Part shown: piece by piece, positions 36,985-46,329 of the stretch
Position numbering within the stretch: position 1 is the stretch's first letter
Layout: each line of letters begins with the position of its first letter
Notes under the pieces: generated by a model
The model's input: only the letters and a program-made list of their open reading frames with translations
The model's database searches: none
What the model was told of the DNA's origin: nothing
From: Weissella halotolerans DSM 20190
GTDB taxonomy: Bacteria; Bacillota; Bacilli; Lactobacillales; Lactobacillaceae
DNA: 64,000 nt
NCBI RefSeq assembly: GCF_000420365.1
Contig: NZ_ATUU01000001.1
Coordinates: forward strand, 1 to 64,000
Direction of reading: 5' to 3'
Translations under genes and position numbers: made by a program

Positions 36985-37044
36985 CGAACAGATGTACCTA
37001 AAAAAGAATTTTTATATAAGCCAGACGAAAGGAGGTTGTGATAA

Positions 37045-37737
37045 ATGGAAAATAACGTAATACAACAGGTTAGGCAGGCTTTGGCTGACCCCCTCCAGGA
37101 AAAAGGGTTTGATTTATGGGCAGTCCACTATCAGCCTCAGGATGATGAGATGGTGCTTCAGATTTTGGTTGACCGCTTAGACGGTGATATTACAATGGAT
37201 GATTTGGTCATGCTAACTGAAGAGATTGGTGATTTGGTTGATCAGATTCAGCCTGACCCGTTCCCAGAAGCGTACGTGATGGATATCTCATCACCAGGGG
37301 CCCAACGACCCTTAGAAAATGAGCACGATTATCAGTGGGCATTAGGAAGGGTTATCAATGTAACCTTGCATGCTGATCCGGATACAATCCTGACTGGCGT
37401 GTTAGAAGCAAGTGAACCAGGATACTTGGTGCTTTCCGTACCGGGAAAGGGACACCGTGTCACCAAGGAGCTTCCCTTGGCTGAGCTTGACCAAGTTCAG
37501 CTAGCCTTAAATCAGGATCGGGTACTAAAGACCGCTGAAGATTTTGCCTGGGCCTTACACAAATATGTGCAAGTGTCGACCTACCAAAAATTGGATGGCG
37601 TCAAGTTATTTGCTGGTGAACTTGTGGCGGCTGACCAGGATCGCTTAGTTATCGGAACCGATGCGGATGACCCAGCCATGGTAGTGACGATACCAAGAAA
37701 TATGGTGGCCAGTGCTAAGCAAACAAATATGTTTTAA
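37045..37737 (+). CDS. rimP: ribosome maturation factor RimP with an extra SH3-like domain
   Basis: Helps mature the 30S subunit. The N-terminal domain ends in the family signature DISSPGAQRPL (80-90). Typical RimP has one C-terminal SH3-like domain and about 155 residues; this one has 230. After the signature comes a first domain (about 95-153, DYQWALGRVINV) and then a second one (about 166-228, DFAWALHKYVQV with KLFAGELV and VTIPRNMVASAK). The second matches the Bacillus domain better, so the first looks like an inserted or diverged duplicate. GGAGG precedes the ATG. First gene of the operon, eight bases plus a short leader before nusA. Confidence 0.9.
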   Translation: MENNVIQQVRQALADPLQEKGFDLWAVHYQPQDDEMVLQILVDRLDGDITMDDLVMLTEEIGDLVDQIQPDPFPEAYVMDISSPGAQRPLENEHDYQWALGRVINVTLHADPDTILTGVLEASEPGYLVLSVPGKGHRVTKELPLAELDQVQLALNQDRVLKTAEDFAWALHKYVQVSTYQKLDGVKLFAGELVAADQDRLVIGTDADDPAMVVTIPRNMVASAKQTNMF

Positions 37738-37751
37738 GTTGGAGAGTGAAA

Positions 37752-38879
37752 ATGAGTAAGGATTTAATCAAAGCGTTTGATGCACTAGAAGCAGAAAAGG
37801 GCATTAAAGCCGATGTATTAGTAGCAGCCGTTGAAGAAGCCCTTAAGAAGGCCTATGAGAAAAATTATAATAAGGCTGAAAACGTAGAAGTTGATTTTAA
37901 CCAAAAGACAGGCAATATCAAGGTATTTGCTGTTAAAACAGTGGTTGAAGAAGTTGAGAATCCCTATGAAGAAATGTCATTGGCTGATGCAAAAGAACGG
38001 CATCGCGGCTATGATTTAGGGGACCAAATTAAGATTGAAGTGACCCCTTCAAACTTTGGTCGTTTAGCGGCTCAAGCTGCTCGCGGCATTATCATGCAAA
38101 AGATTCGTGAGGCTGAACGCCAAGTCGTCTACGATAACTTCAGTCAATATGAAGGTGAAGTGTTAACAGGCGAGGTTGAACGGGAAGATTCTCGTTACCT
38201 TTATATTATCTTACCTGGTGATCAAGAAGCAGCCATGGCGCAAAGTGACCGGATGCCTAATGAGCACTACGTCTTGGGTGACAAGATTAAGGTAGTGGTT
38301 TCTGAAGTTAAAAGTGAAGCTAAAGGGCCTCAAATTTTTGTATCGCGGACACGACCAGAATTGGTTAAACGCTTGTTTGAAGCAGAAGTACCTGAAGTTT
38401 ATGATGGAACGGTTGAAATCAAATCAGTTGCGCGTGAAGCTGGTGATCGTTCAAAGATAGCCGTCTATTCGCATAATGAAAACTTAGATGCTGTGGGGAC
38501 AATGGTAGGTCAGCGTGGTAGTCGTGTTCAGGCCGTGGTAAATGAATTAGCCGGTGAGAACATGGACATCGTAGAATGGGAAGAGGATCCAGCCGCTTTT
38601 ATTAAGAATGCCCTGAACCCGGCTGAAGTTGTTGAAGTGCTTTTTGATCCGCGTGACGAGCGAGCTGTGACAGTATTGGTACCGGATTATCAATTGTCGT
38701 TGGCAATTGGTAAGCGGGGACAAAATGCTCGTTTAGCAGCCCGATTGACGCAATTTAAAATTGATATTAAACCAGAAAGTGAACGGGATAGCGTGTTAGC
38801 TTCATTCAAAGAACCGTTAGTAGCTAAGACGAATCAGCCAGAGACATCAGTTGACGAGTTGGAGATTGATGAGAACTAG
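37752..38879 (+). CDS. nusA: transcription factor NusA
   Basis: RNA polymerase-binding elongation and termination factor. The 375 residues comprise the N-terminal polymerase-binding domain, an S1 domain (EGEVLTGEVEREDSRYLYI) and two KH domains (GTMVGQRGSRVQAV and LAIGKRGQNARLAARL). There are no acidic C-terminal repeats, as usual for Firmicutes. ATG 37752 is preferred over GTG 37746, with GGAG seven bases upstream. Confidence 0.97.
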   Translation: MSKDLIKAFDALEAEKGIKADVLVAAVEEALKKAYEKNYNKAENVEVDFNQKTGNIKVFAVKTVVEEVENPYEEMSLADAKERHRGYDLGDQIKIEVTPSNFGRLAAQAARGIIMQKIREAERQVVYDNFSQYEGEVLTGEVEREDSRYLYIILPGDQEAAMAQSDRMPNEHYVLGDKIKVVVSEVKSEAKGPQIFVSRTRPELVKRLFEAEVPEVYDGTVEIKSVAREAGDRSKIAVYSHNENLDAVGTMVGQRGSRVQAVVNELAGENMDIVEWEEDPAAFIKNALNPAEVVEVLFDPRDERAVTVLVPDYQLSLAIGKRGQNARLAARLTQFKIDIKPESERDSVLASFKEPLVAKTNQPETSVDELEIDEN

Positions 38880-38888
38880 GAGGTTAGG

Positions 38889-39188
38889 ATGAAACCACGT
38901 AAAGTACCAATGCGTAAAGATATTGTAACGGGTCAGATGGTGGCCAAAAAAGATCTTATTCGGGTTGTTCGTACACCAGCAGGACAAGTTGAGTTAGATC
39001 CAACTGGTCGTGCGAATGGACGTGGTGCCTATATTTCAATCGATGTCGCCATTGCTGAACAAGCTAAGGCTAAGCGGACCTTTGACCACGTCTTTGGAAC
39101 AGCCTTATCAGCAGAGTTTTATGACGAATTGATTGCCTATGTTGACCATCAAGCTGCTCGTAAGGAGTTATTTGGTGATGCACGATAA
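38889..39188 (+). CDS. rnpM: YlxR/RnpM family RNA-binding protein
   Basis: A 99-residue basic protein of the DUF448 family. It starts with RKVPMRKDIVTGQM (the usual R.C cysteine is absent here) and has VDPTGRANGRGAYI-like residues (LDPTGRANGRGAYIS). The B. subtilis homologue was reported to bind and modulate RNase P. It is coded between nusA and ylxQ, its invariable place. AGGAGG precedes the ATG. Confidence 0.93.
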   Translation: MKPRKVPMRKDIVTGQMVAKKDLIRVVRTPAGQVELDPTGRANGRGAYISIDVAIAEQAKAKRTFDHVFGTALSAEFYDELIAYVDHQAARKELFGDAR

Positions 39189-39501
39189 TCGGCAAAAAGT
39201 GCTTAACTTACTCGGATTAGCACGACGAGCCAATAAGTTAGTGACTGGTCAAGACCTTGTGCTAGCAGCCATTCGGAAACAGAAAGTGGCCTTAGTTTTT
39301 TTGGCACACGATGGTGGTGCCAGTAGTCAAAAAAAATTTACTGATAAAGCCCACTTTTATCAGATTCCACTGGTGACTGATTTTACAAGGGATGAGTTAA
39401 CGAATGCAACGGGGATGGCCCGCTCAGTCATTGGGGTTAACGACCAAGGCTTTGCCAAACAAATGAAAGCATATTTAAGAAAACAGGAGGATGACACATG
39501 A
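39178..39501 (+). CDS. YlxQ, L7Ae-family RNA-binding protein
   Basis: A 107-residue protein of the ribosomal L7Ae/L30e fold, with [19 protein letters not shown] and [16 protein letters not shown]. Such proteins bind kink-turn RNA. ATG 39178 overlaps rnpM by 11 bases; AAGGAG at 39162 is ten bases upstream, and an earlier ATG at 39133 would add non-homologous residues. The stop overlaps the infB start (ATGA). Confidence 0.92.
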   Translation: MHDNRQKVLNLLGLARRANKLVTGQDLVLAAIRKQKVALVFLAHDGGASSQKKFTDKAHFYQIPLVTDFTRDELTNATGMARSVIGVNDQGFAKQMKAYLRKQEDDT

Positions 39502-41783
39502 CCAAGCGAATCTATGAATTAGCAAAGGAATTGAATGTTTCATCAAAGGAATTAGTGGCGGCCGCCAAACATGATGGTATTGATGTAAAAAACCATATGT
39601 CAACGGTTAATGAACAAGAGGAAAAGGCGTTGAGTCAAAAGGTGAAAGCGGGTAATAAGCGTCAGGCCCAAGCCCCCGTTAAAAAGGTAACGAAGCCTAA
39701 GACCACTAAGCATGAGGAAACGCGATCGGCAAAGCCTACTGCTAAAGCTGCTCAGCCTAAGCCTAACCAATCGGCCGTAAAAGCTGGCAACAACAGCCAT
39801 CAGTCAGTGCAAAAAACGGCTAAGACGGCAACGCCAACGGCTGGCAATCAAAACGGGCACCATGCAAACACCAATCACAGTGCCAACCGTAACCGGCCGA
39901 CAACAGGTTGGAATGGTAACCGGAATCGCAATAATAATCATGGTGGTAAGCGGGGACGGCGTAATAACCGCAACCAACATCGGAATGAATCGCATGCCGT
40001 ATTGCCACAGCGTAAAGAGCAGCCATTACCAACGGTCCTAAATTACTCGGTTGGAATGAATGTGCAAGATATTGCCAAGTTAATTCATCGTGATGCTACT
40101 GAGATTATTAAGAAGTTATTTATGCTTGGGGTTATGGTTAACCAAAACCAAAGCTTGGATGCCGATACGATTGAGGTTTTGGCTGCCGATTACGGTATGG
40201 ATGCTAAGGAAAAGGTTGAAGTCGATCATGCGGACATTGACCGTATTTTTGAGGCTGAACAACAAAATGATGAAAAGCAAGTACCAAGAGCTCCAGTTGT
40301 CACCATCATGGGACACGTTGACCATGGTAAGACGACCTTGTTGGATTACTTGCGGAATACGCATGTGACGGCTGGTGAAGCCGGGGGAATTACGCAACAT
40401 ATTGGTGCCTACCAGGCTAAATTAGATGGGCGTGAGATTACCTTCTTAGACACACCTGGACACGCAGCCTTTACGGAAATGCGTGCGCGTGGAGCCAACA
40501 TCACTGACATTACCATTTTGGTAGTTGCCGCTGATGATGGCGTGATGCCACAAACTGTCGAAGCAATTAACCATGCTAAAGCGGCTGAAACGCCAATTAT
40601 TGTGGCTGTCAATAAGATTGATAAGCCTGGAGCCAACCCAGAAAATGTCATTAACCAGTTAATGCAATATGGATTAGTGCCTGAAGAATATGGTGGTGAC
40701 ACCATCTTTGTTGAAATCTCGGCCAAGTTCGGTAAAAATATTGATGAATTGCTAGAGATGATTTTGTTGACGGCGGATATCCTTGATTTGAAGGCTAACC
40801 CTGATCAGCGTGGTGTCGGTTCAGTTATTGAAGCTCGTCTAGATAAGGGCCGGGGTCCAGTGGCAACGGTGCTAGTTCAACAAGGGACCGTGCATGTTGG
40901 TGATCCAATTGTGGTTGGTAATACTTACGGTCGTGTGCGGACGATGACTAATGATCGTGGTCGGCGCGTTAAGGAAGCCCTTCCAGCCATGCCGGTTGAA
41001 ATTACGGGGCTAAATGATGTGCCGAATGCTGGTGATCGATTTGCTATTTTCCCAGATGAAAAAGCAGCCCGAGCAGCTGGTGAAGAACGAGCTAAGCGCG
41101 CACTCCTAGCTGATCGTAACCGGAATAACGTTGTTTCCGTTTCAGATCTCTTCGATAAGATGGCTGAAAAGGAGATGAAGTCAGTACCTGTCATTATTAA
41201 GGCTGACGTTCAAGGGTCGGTTGAAGCTTTGGCTGGGTCATTGCAAAAAATTGATGTTGATGGCGTTAAGGTAGATATCATTCATACTGCAGTTGGGGCC
41301 ATTAATGAATCTGATGTAACCCTAGCTGAAGCATCAGGTGCGATTATTGTCGGCTTTAATGTGCGGCCAACGCCACAAGCAAAGCAACAAGCGGAAACTG
41401 ATAAAGTTGATATCCGTCTTCACAATGTGATTTACAATGTGATTGATGAGATTGAGGCTGCCATGAAGGGCCAGTTGGATCCTGAATACAAGGAAGTCGT
41501 AGTCGGAACCGCTGATGTGCGTGACCTCTTTAAGGTATCCAAGGTTGGTACAATTGTTGGTGGTATGGTAACGTCTGGAAAGATTACCGCTAACGCATCC
41601 GTTCGCTTGATTCGTGAAGGAATTGTCATTTATGATGGTAAGATTAACTCCTTGCGTCGTTATAAGGATGACGTTAAGGAAGTTAAAAATGGCTTTGACT
41701 TTGGTTTGACAATTGAAAATTATAACGACGAGAAGGTTGGCGATGTCATCGAAGCTTATGAAATGGTCGAAATTAAGCGTTAA
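39498..41783 (+). CDS. infB: translation initiation factor IF-2
   Basis: GTPase that brings initiator tRNA to the 30S subunit. The 761 residues begin with the IF2N motif ([18 protein letters not shown]), then a Lys/Ala/Asn/Gln/His-rich unstructured linker up to about residue 165 including an Asn-Arg-rich run, a second IF2N domain, the G domain ([21 protein letters not shown]), and the barrel domains ending in the tRNA-binding C2. It overlaps ylxQ by four bases. Confidence 0.97.
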   Translation: MTKRIYELAKELNVSSKELVAAAKHDGIDVKNHMSTVNEQEEKALSQKVKAGNKRQAQAPVKKVTKPKTTKHEETRSAKPTAKAAQPKPNQSAVKAGNNSHQSVQKTAKTATPTAGNQNGHHANTNHSANRNRPTTGWNGNRNRNNNHGGKRGRRNNRNQHRNESHAVLPQRKEQPLPTVLNYSVGMNVQDIAKLIHRDATEIIKKLFMLGVMVNQNQSLDADTIEVLAADYGMDAKEKVEVDHADIDRIFEAEQQNDEKQVPRAPVVTIMGHVDHGKTTLLDYLRNTHVTAGEAGGITQHIGAYQAKLDGREITFLDTPGHAAFTEMRARGANITDITILVVAADDGVMPQTVEAINHAKAAETPIIVAVNKIDKPGANPENVINQLMQYGLVPEEYGGDTIFVEISAKFGKNIDELLEMILLTADILDLKANPDQRGVGSVIEARLDKGRGPVATVLVQQGTVHVGDPIVVGNTYGRVRTMTNDRGRRVKEALPAMPVEITGLNDVPNAGDRFAIFPDEKAARAAGEERAKRALLADRNRNNVVSVSDLFDKMAEKEMKSVPVIIKADVQGSVEALAGSLQKIDVDGVKVDIIHTAVGAINESDVTLAEASGAIIVGFNVRPTPQAKQQAETDKVDIRLHNVIYNVIDEIEAAMKGQLDPEYKEVVVGTADVRDLFKVSKVGTIVGGMVTSGKITANASVRLIREGIVIYDGKINSLRRYKDDVKEVKNGFDFGLTIENYNDEKVGDVIEAYEMVEIKR

Positions 41784-41821
41784 GAATTTTCAAAATGGTC
41801 TTTTATGAAAGGAGCATGCAG

Positions 41822-42181
41822 ATGGCTCAAAAAAACTTCCGGGTTGGACGGTTAGAACAAGAGATTCAGCGTGAAGTTAATGACATCTTGTTAAAGCGGA
41901 TTCGTGATCCACGTGTAGCAGGCATTACCGTAACAGGCGTTGAAGTTACTGGTGACCTGCAACAAGCGACAATTTATTACAGTGTCTTTTCTAAAGAAGC
42001 AAATGCTGACGAACAAGTAGCGGCTGGCTTGGAGGCCGCTAGTGGTCTGATTAGGAAAGAACTTGGCAGTCGTTTGACAATTTATAAGACACCAGAATTG
42101 AAGTTTGTTAAGGATGATTCTGTGGAGTATGGTAATCACATTGATGATTTAATTCGCAAACTCAACCAACCTGATAAATAG
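41822..42181 (+). CDS. rbfA: ribosome-binding factor A
   Basis: KH-like 30S maturation and cold-adaptation factor. The 119 residues start MAQKNFRVGRLEQEIQREV and have RDPRVAGITVTGVEVTGDLQ and the closing LKFVKDDSVEYG. ATG 41822 has AAGGAG eight bases upstream; two earlier in-frame ATGs (41795, 41816) are too close to or before that site. Last gene of the nusA operon. Confidence 0.95.
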   Translation: MAQKNFRVGRLEQEIQREVNDILLKRIRDPRVAGITVTGVEVTGDLQQATIYYSVFSKEANADEQVAAGLEAASGLIRKELGSRLTIYKTPELKFVKDDSVEYGNHIDDLIRKLNQPDK

Positions 42182-42193
42182 GATTGAATGCAT

Positions 42194-42270
42194 GAAAAAG
42201 TTCGGCTAAGGGATGCCTCAAAAAGTATAACTAACTTTTTGAACAGCATGGACCTAGGCCGAACTTTTTC
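42194..42270 (+). terminator. long composite hairpin after rbfA
   Basis: A perfect 13-bp outer stem (GAAAAAGTTCGGC at 42194-42206 and its complement at 42258-42270) encloses ATGC/GCAT and a perfect 9-bp inner stem TCAAAAAGT/ACTTTTTGA, all stacked in about 77 bases. It probably ends the nusA operon, yet it is longer than a normal terminator and has only CTTT after it. Confidence 0.65.
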
Positions 42271-42274
42271 TTTA

Positions 42275-42319
42275 TCGGACTGATATTAGGACCTAACCGA
42301 GCTGCTAACATCAATCCGA
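42275..42319. repeat. second imperfect hairpin in the rbfA-truB spacer
   Basis: Fifteen bases at 42275-42289 pair at 13 positions with 42305-42319 around a 15-base loop. There is no T tract after the plus-strand arm. Role unknown. Confidence 0.6.
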
Positions 42320-42368
42320 AAAAGCGCAGTTTGCAGCCAGAAAAGGGAGGCATTAGTAAAATCATCAA

Positions 42369-42397
42369 TTGCCAATGGGCAAGCTTCCACCTATAAT
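42369..42397 (+). promoter_or_regulatory. promoter of truB
   Basis: TTGCCA, a 17-bp spacer and a perfect TATAAT. It separates truB-ribF-rqcH from the nusA operon. Confidence 0.8.
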
Positions 42398-42528
42398 GAA
42401 ATGAATGTTAACTTTAGTTGTATTTTGTCTAGAGTAGGCCTTGATTGGGCTAACCTTATTTAGAAAATACTAAACTGAAAAATAAAAATAGCCTGATTGA
42501 TAGGATTAAGATTGAAGGAGCTGAACAA

Positions 42529-43440
42529 ATGGATGGTATTTTGCCAGTATATAAACCGCAGGGGATGACCTCACATGACGTGGTTAATCAGCTGAGAAAA
42601 ATATTGCATACAAAAAAGATTGGGCATGCAGGTACCCTAGATCCAAATGTTGATGGGGTCTTGCCCCTCGCCATTGGCAAGGGGACAAAGGTTATTGAAT
42701 TCTTGCATGCAGCAGGTAAAACCTATGTTGGTGCGGTAACAATGGGCTTTTCGACAACAACAGAAGATTTAGATGGTGATGTTGTGGCCTATCAGCCGAT
42801 GACCGCCCCTTTGAAATTAGGGAAAGTAGAGGCGGCGATGAAGACCTTAGAAGGTGAAATTATTCAAATTCCGCCCATGTATTCAGCAGTTAAAGTTAAT
42901 GGACGTCGCTTGTATGACTATGCCCGGGCAGGTGAGTATGTAGAACGACCTAAACGTCAAGCAACCATTTATGAGTTTAAGCGCACTAGTCCTTTGACCT
43001 ATGATCGGCAGTTTGGCCTGATGACCTTTACCTTTCGTGCTAAGGTATCTAAGGGAACCTATATTCGAACTTTAGCGGTCGACGTGGGGAAACGGCTTGG
43101 CTATCCGGCGGTAATGAGTCGCTTGACCCGGCAGACAGCGGGGGGCTATTCATTGCAAGAAACGCATACGATTGCGGATATTAAGCAGCGGTTTGACAGG
43201 CAAGGTACATTAGGTGAATGGTTATTGCCAATTGATTCAGCCCTGCAGAACTATCCTGCCATTTCTTTGTCAGATGCACAATGGGCAACTGTGAAAGATG
43301 GCGTGGGCTTCAGTGAAACACTATATCCAGCACACGTGGCGCGCTTACGAGTTTATCATCAGGGACAGTTGAAATCGATTCACACCTGGTCTGATGAAAA
43401 ACAACGTTATCGGCCTTATCGGACGTTTTCAATTGAGTAA
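42529..43440 (+). CDS. truB: tRNA pseudouridine-55 synthase
   Basis: Makes pseudouridine 55 in the T-loop of tRNAs. The 303 residues show the opening MDGILPVYKPQGMTSHDVV, the catalytic region GHAGTLDPNVDGVLP, and KGTYIRTLAVDVGKRLGYPA. GAAGGAG precedes the ATG. It follows the rbfA operon and precedes ribF, the usual Firmicute order. Confidence 0.96.
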   Translation: MDGILPVYKPQGMTSHDVVNQLRKILHTKKIGHAGTLDPNVDGVLPLAIGKGTKVIEFLHAAGKTYVGAVTMGFSTTTEDLDGDVVAYQPMTAPLKLGKVEAAMKTLEGEIIQIPPMYSAVKVNGRRLYDYARAGEYVERPKRQATIYEFKRTSPLTYDRQFGLMTFTFRAKVSKGTYIRTLAVDVGKRLGYPAVMSRLTRQTAGGYSLQETHTIADIKQRFDRQGTLGEWLLPIDSALQNYPAISLSDAQWATVKDGVGFSETLYPAHVARLRVYHQGQLKSIHTWSDEKQRYRPYRTFSIE

Positions 43441-43504
43441 TGAAACAAAGCGAAGCGGTTTTTTGAGTGATAAAAGGCATTGAGAAGAGAGGTAGTGAGG
43501 ACTT

Positions 43505-44464
43505 ATGGAAGTGATTAGATTACACCATCCATACGATCAGTCGATTTTGGACGGGCAAGCGGTTGTGTTAGCCATGGGCTTTTTTGATGGTCTGCACCGC
43601 GGACATCGTGCAGTTATTAAGGCGGCTAAAATAGAGGCAGAACGTCGTCAGCTTCCTTTAGCAGTCCTAACGTATAATCATCATCCATCAATCGTCTTTG
43701 AAGCACATGCAGCCCCTTTACAGTATTTAACCCCGCTGCCCCGTAAATTAGCTTTGCTAGCTGAATTGGGTGTTGAAAGGACGTACGTGGTCGACTTTAC
43801 TGCCGCCTATGCGCAGCAGGACCCACAAACTTTCGTGGATAACTATATTATTGGCTTACATGCGCAGGCTGCGGTGGCAGGCTTTGATCATACCTATGGC
43901 AAACATGATGGTCAAGCTGACATGAAGCATTTAGCCCAGTATGCGCGGGGCCAGTTTACGGTGATTGAAGTACCTAAGGTAACAGTTAATGGTGTTGAGT
44001 CGGCCTCGCGTTATGCAAGGCAATTGGTTGACCAGGGACGGATGGATGAAGCGACCTCCTTTTTAACCATGCCTTATCAGACAACGGGCGTCATTGTGCA
44101 CGGGCAAGCCCGCGGCCGACAAATGGGTTATCCGACGGCTAATATTGAAACGCCATTAGATGAACGATTGCCAGGAATCGGTGTTTATGTGGTTGCTATG
44201 CAGGTGGCCAAGCGCTGGTATTATGGAATGGCCTCAATCGGGTACAATATCACCTTTGGTGAAGGTCGTCCTAAGACGGTTGAAATCCATTTATTTGATT
44301 TTTCCGGGAACCTATATGGTGAGACTGTTACGGTTAAGTGGTTGCATTACCTACGGGGTGAAGAAAAGTTTGCTGGCATGGCTGAGTTAAAGGCTAAGCT
44401 AGCCATTGATGAGGAGGTCAGTCGCACTTATCTAGCGCAGATAGAAAACCAGGAGGTACATTAA
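43505..44464 (+). CDS. ribF: bifunctional riboflavin kinase/FAD synthetase
   Basis: Makes FMN and FAD from riboflavin. The 319 residues have the N-terminal nucleotidyltransferase domain (AMGFFDGLHRGHRAVI) and the C-terminal kinase domain (GRQMGYPTANIE, MASIGYNITFGEGRP, VEIHLFDFSGNLYG). Its stop shares one base with the start of rqcH. No FMN riboswitch was seen upstream. Confidence 0.96.
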   Translation: MEVIRLHHPYDQSILDGQAVVLAMGFFDGLHRGHRAVIKAAKIEAERRQLPLAVLTYNHHPSIVFEAHAAPLQYLTPLPRKLALLAELGVERTYVVDFTAAYAQQDPQTFVDNYIIGLHAQAAVAGFDHTYGKHDGQADMKHLAQYARGQFTVIEVPKVTVNGVESASRYARQLVDQGRMDEATSFLTMPYQTTGVIVHGQARGRQMGYPTANIETPLDERLPGIGVYVVAMQVAKRWYYGMASIGYNITFGEGRPKTVEIHLFDFSGNLYGETVTVKWLHYLRGEEKFAGMAELKAKLAIDEEVSRTYLAQIENQEVH

Positions 44465-46176
44465 TGTCATTTGATGGTTTATTTACCCATGCAATGGCGC
44501 ATGAATTGGATCAGACCTTAGCTGGTGGGCGGATTATGAAGATTCACCAGCCCTATGCTAATGAAGTCTTTTTAGTTATTCGTCATGAACGAACAAATTA
44601 CCCACTTCTTTTGAGTGCTCACCCAGCGATGGCCAGGGCCCAAATCTCAAGGGTGAAGTATAAGAATCCGCAAACGGCACCTAATTTTGTCATGATGTTG
44701 CGTAAGCATTTAGAAGGAGCTAAATTATTACGCGTCGAACAAGTTGAAAACGACCGTATTTTACGGTTTGTTGTGGCTGCCCGTAATGAATTAGGGGATA
44801 CGGAAAAGGTTGCCTTGATTTTAGAAATGATGGGCCGCCATTCAAATCTTTTTTTGGTTGATGAACAAACAGGCAAAATTCTTGACTTGATCAAGCATGT
44901 ACCAGCTGATCAAAATCGGGTTCGGACATTAATGCCTGGTGGTCGCTATATCTTGCCACCAAAGCAAAACGTCACAAATCCATATCAGTCCTTGCAGGGA
45001 CTGGCTAATTTAATTTTGGACTATCCTGACCAGGTAACCTTAGCGCATGAAATTCAAGGACGCTTTCAGGGGTTCGCCCGTGATTCAGCCCGTGAATTAG
45101 CAGCGGTTGTTCATCAACCAGGGGATGCCTTGGCTTTAGCCGAGGCTTGGTTGAGCCATTTTGACCGTCCTCAGCCCAGTTTAGTATCGACCAGTAAAGG
45201 GTTAGCTGCCCTACCGTTCCCTTGGTTAACCATTGAGGGACAAGCAATTGCCTATGATACGTTAAGTGAATTGTTAGATGCCTATTATGCAGGTAAATCC
45301 GAACGTGATCGGGTTCAACAACAGGCGGCGCATGTATTACGAGTGGTCCGTAATGAGTTGAAAAAGAATCGGACTAAAATTAAAAAGCAACAAGCTGAGT
45401 TGGCTGCTGCTGATCAGGCGGATGAATTTAAAATCAAGGGTGAGTTACTGACGACTTACATGCAACAAATTAAGCGGGGGAGTGATAAGATTACCCTTCC
45501 TAATTATTATGATAATAATCGGCCGCTTGACATTCCCTTGTCAAATAAATTAGGTCCCTCACAAAATGCGCAACGCTACTTTACCCGTTATAACAAGCTA
45601 AAAGCTTCAGTTAAATACCTTAAGGAACAAATTGCCTTGGCCCAGGCAGAATTAGCTTATTTTGAGGGGCTACAGTCACAAATTGAATTAGCTAGCCCAA
45701 GTGATATTGATGAAATTCAGCAAGAATTAATTAATGAAGGGTATATACGGCCACAGCAACACAAAAAGCAAAAGGTGCGGATAAGTCAGCCGGAAACTTT
45801 TTTGCTCGATGATGGAACTAAAATTGAAGTTGGGAAAAACAACTTACAAAATGAACGATTGTCAATGAAATCAGCCAGGCGTGATTGGATGTGGTTACAC
45901 ACTAAGGATATTCCTGGTTCCCATGTAGTGATTCATTCAGCAGAACCTAGTGAGGAAACGCTACTAATAGCAGCCCGCCTAGCAGCCTATTTTTCTAAGG
46001 CCCGTGATTCTGCTAATGTTCCAGTAGATTATTTACCGGTTGGTCGTTTACGTAAACCAAATGGAGCCAAACCTGGTTTTGTGATTTTTACTGGTCAAAC
46101 GACGGTTTCAGTAACTCCTGATGCTGCAGAAGTAGCGCGGTTAAGAGCCCAAAGTAAAAAGGTAAAGGGCAAGTAA
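44464..46176 (+). CDS. rqcH: RqcH (NFACT protein), ribosome quality control
   Basis: Homologue of NEMF/Rqc2; in B. subtilis RqcH adds alanine tails to stalled nascent chains on 50S subunits. Long known as fibronectin-binding protein FbpA in Gram-positives. The 570 residues comprise NFACT-N (MSFDGLFTHAMAHEL), helix-hairpin-helix and coiled-coil regions, and NFACT-R (ARRDWMWLHTKDIPGSHVV). It overlaps ribF by one base. mutS2, of the same rescue pathway, is also in this window. Confidence 0.93.
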   Translation: MSFDGLFTHAMAHELDQTLAGGRIMKIHQPYANEVFLVIRHERTNYPLLLSAHPAMARAQISRVKYKNPQTAPNFVMMLRKHLEGAKLLRVEQVENDRILRFVVAARNELGDTEKVALILEMMGRHSNLFLVDEQTGKILDLIKHVPADQNRVRTLMPGGRYILPPKQNVTNPYQSLQGLANLILDYPDQVTLAHEIQGRFQGFARDSARELAAVVHQPGDALALAEAWLSHFDRPQPSLVSTSKGLAALPFPWLTIEGQAIAYDTLSELLDAYYAGKSERDRVQQQAAHVLRVVRNELKKNRTKIKKQQAELAAADQADEFKIKGELLTTYMQQIKRGSDKITLPNYYDNNRPLDIPLSNKLGPSQNAQRYFTRYNKLKASVKYLKEQIALAQAELAYFEGLQSQIELASPSDIDEIQQELINEGYIRPQQHKKQKVRISQPETFLLDDGTKIEVGKNNLQNERLSMKSARRDWMWLHTKDIPGSHVVIHSAEPSEETLLIAARLAAYFSKARDSANVPVDYLPVGRLRKPNGAKPGFVIFTGQTTVSVTPDAAEVARLRAQSKKVKGK

Positions 46177-46198
46177 CGGATAGCTTGCGATCATTAGT

Positions 46199-46230
46199 AA
46201 AACACCCTCGGCACTAGCTGGGGGTGTTTA
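46199..46230 (+). terminator. terminator after truB-ribF-rqcH
   Basis: AACACCCTC and GGGGGTGTT pair around a short loop; the T tract is short and mixed with A. Confidence 0.75.
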
Positions 46231-46329
46231 ATATTTTGTAAGGGTCACTAGCCAAGACTCGCCATAGGATAGGCAACGTGCTAACCTTACTTTAGATAGG
46301 GCCTATTTTGCCAAAGGGGAGTTAGCTAA

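Larger units (their letters stand above)
42182..42528. other. gene-free spacer between rbfA and truB
   Basis: The 347 bases contain, in order, the composite hairpin, the second hairpin, the truB promoter at 42369-42397 and a leader of about 125 bases. No conserved riboswitch core and no open frame beyond about ten codons with a ribosome-binding site was seen. Confidence 0.7.

Noticed and set aside
39650-39990. Low-complexity Lys/Asn/His-rich stretch as a repeat or insertion
   Set aside because: It is the normal unstructured linker of IF-2, variable in all bacteria; no perfect DNA repeat unit was seen.
43441-43504. FMN riboswitch before ribF
   Set aside because: The gap is only 64 bp and lacks the conserved RFN-element sequences.
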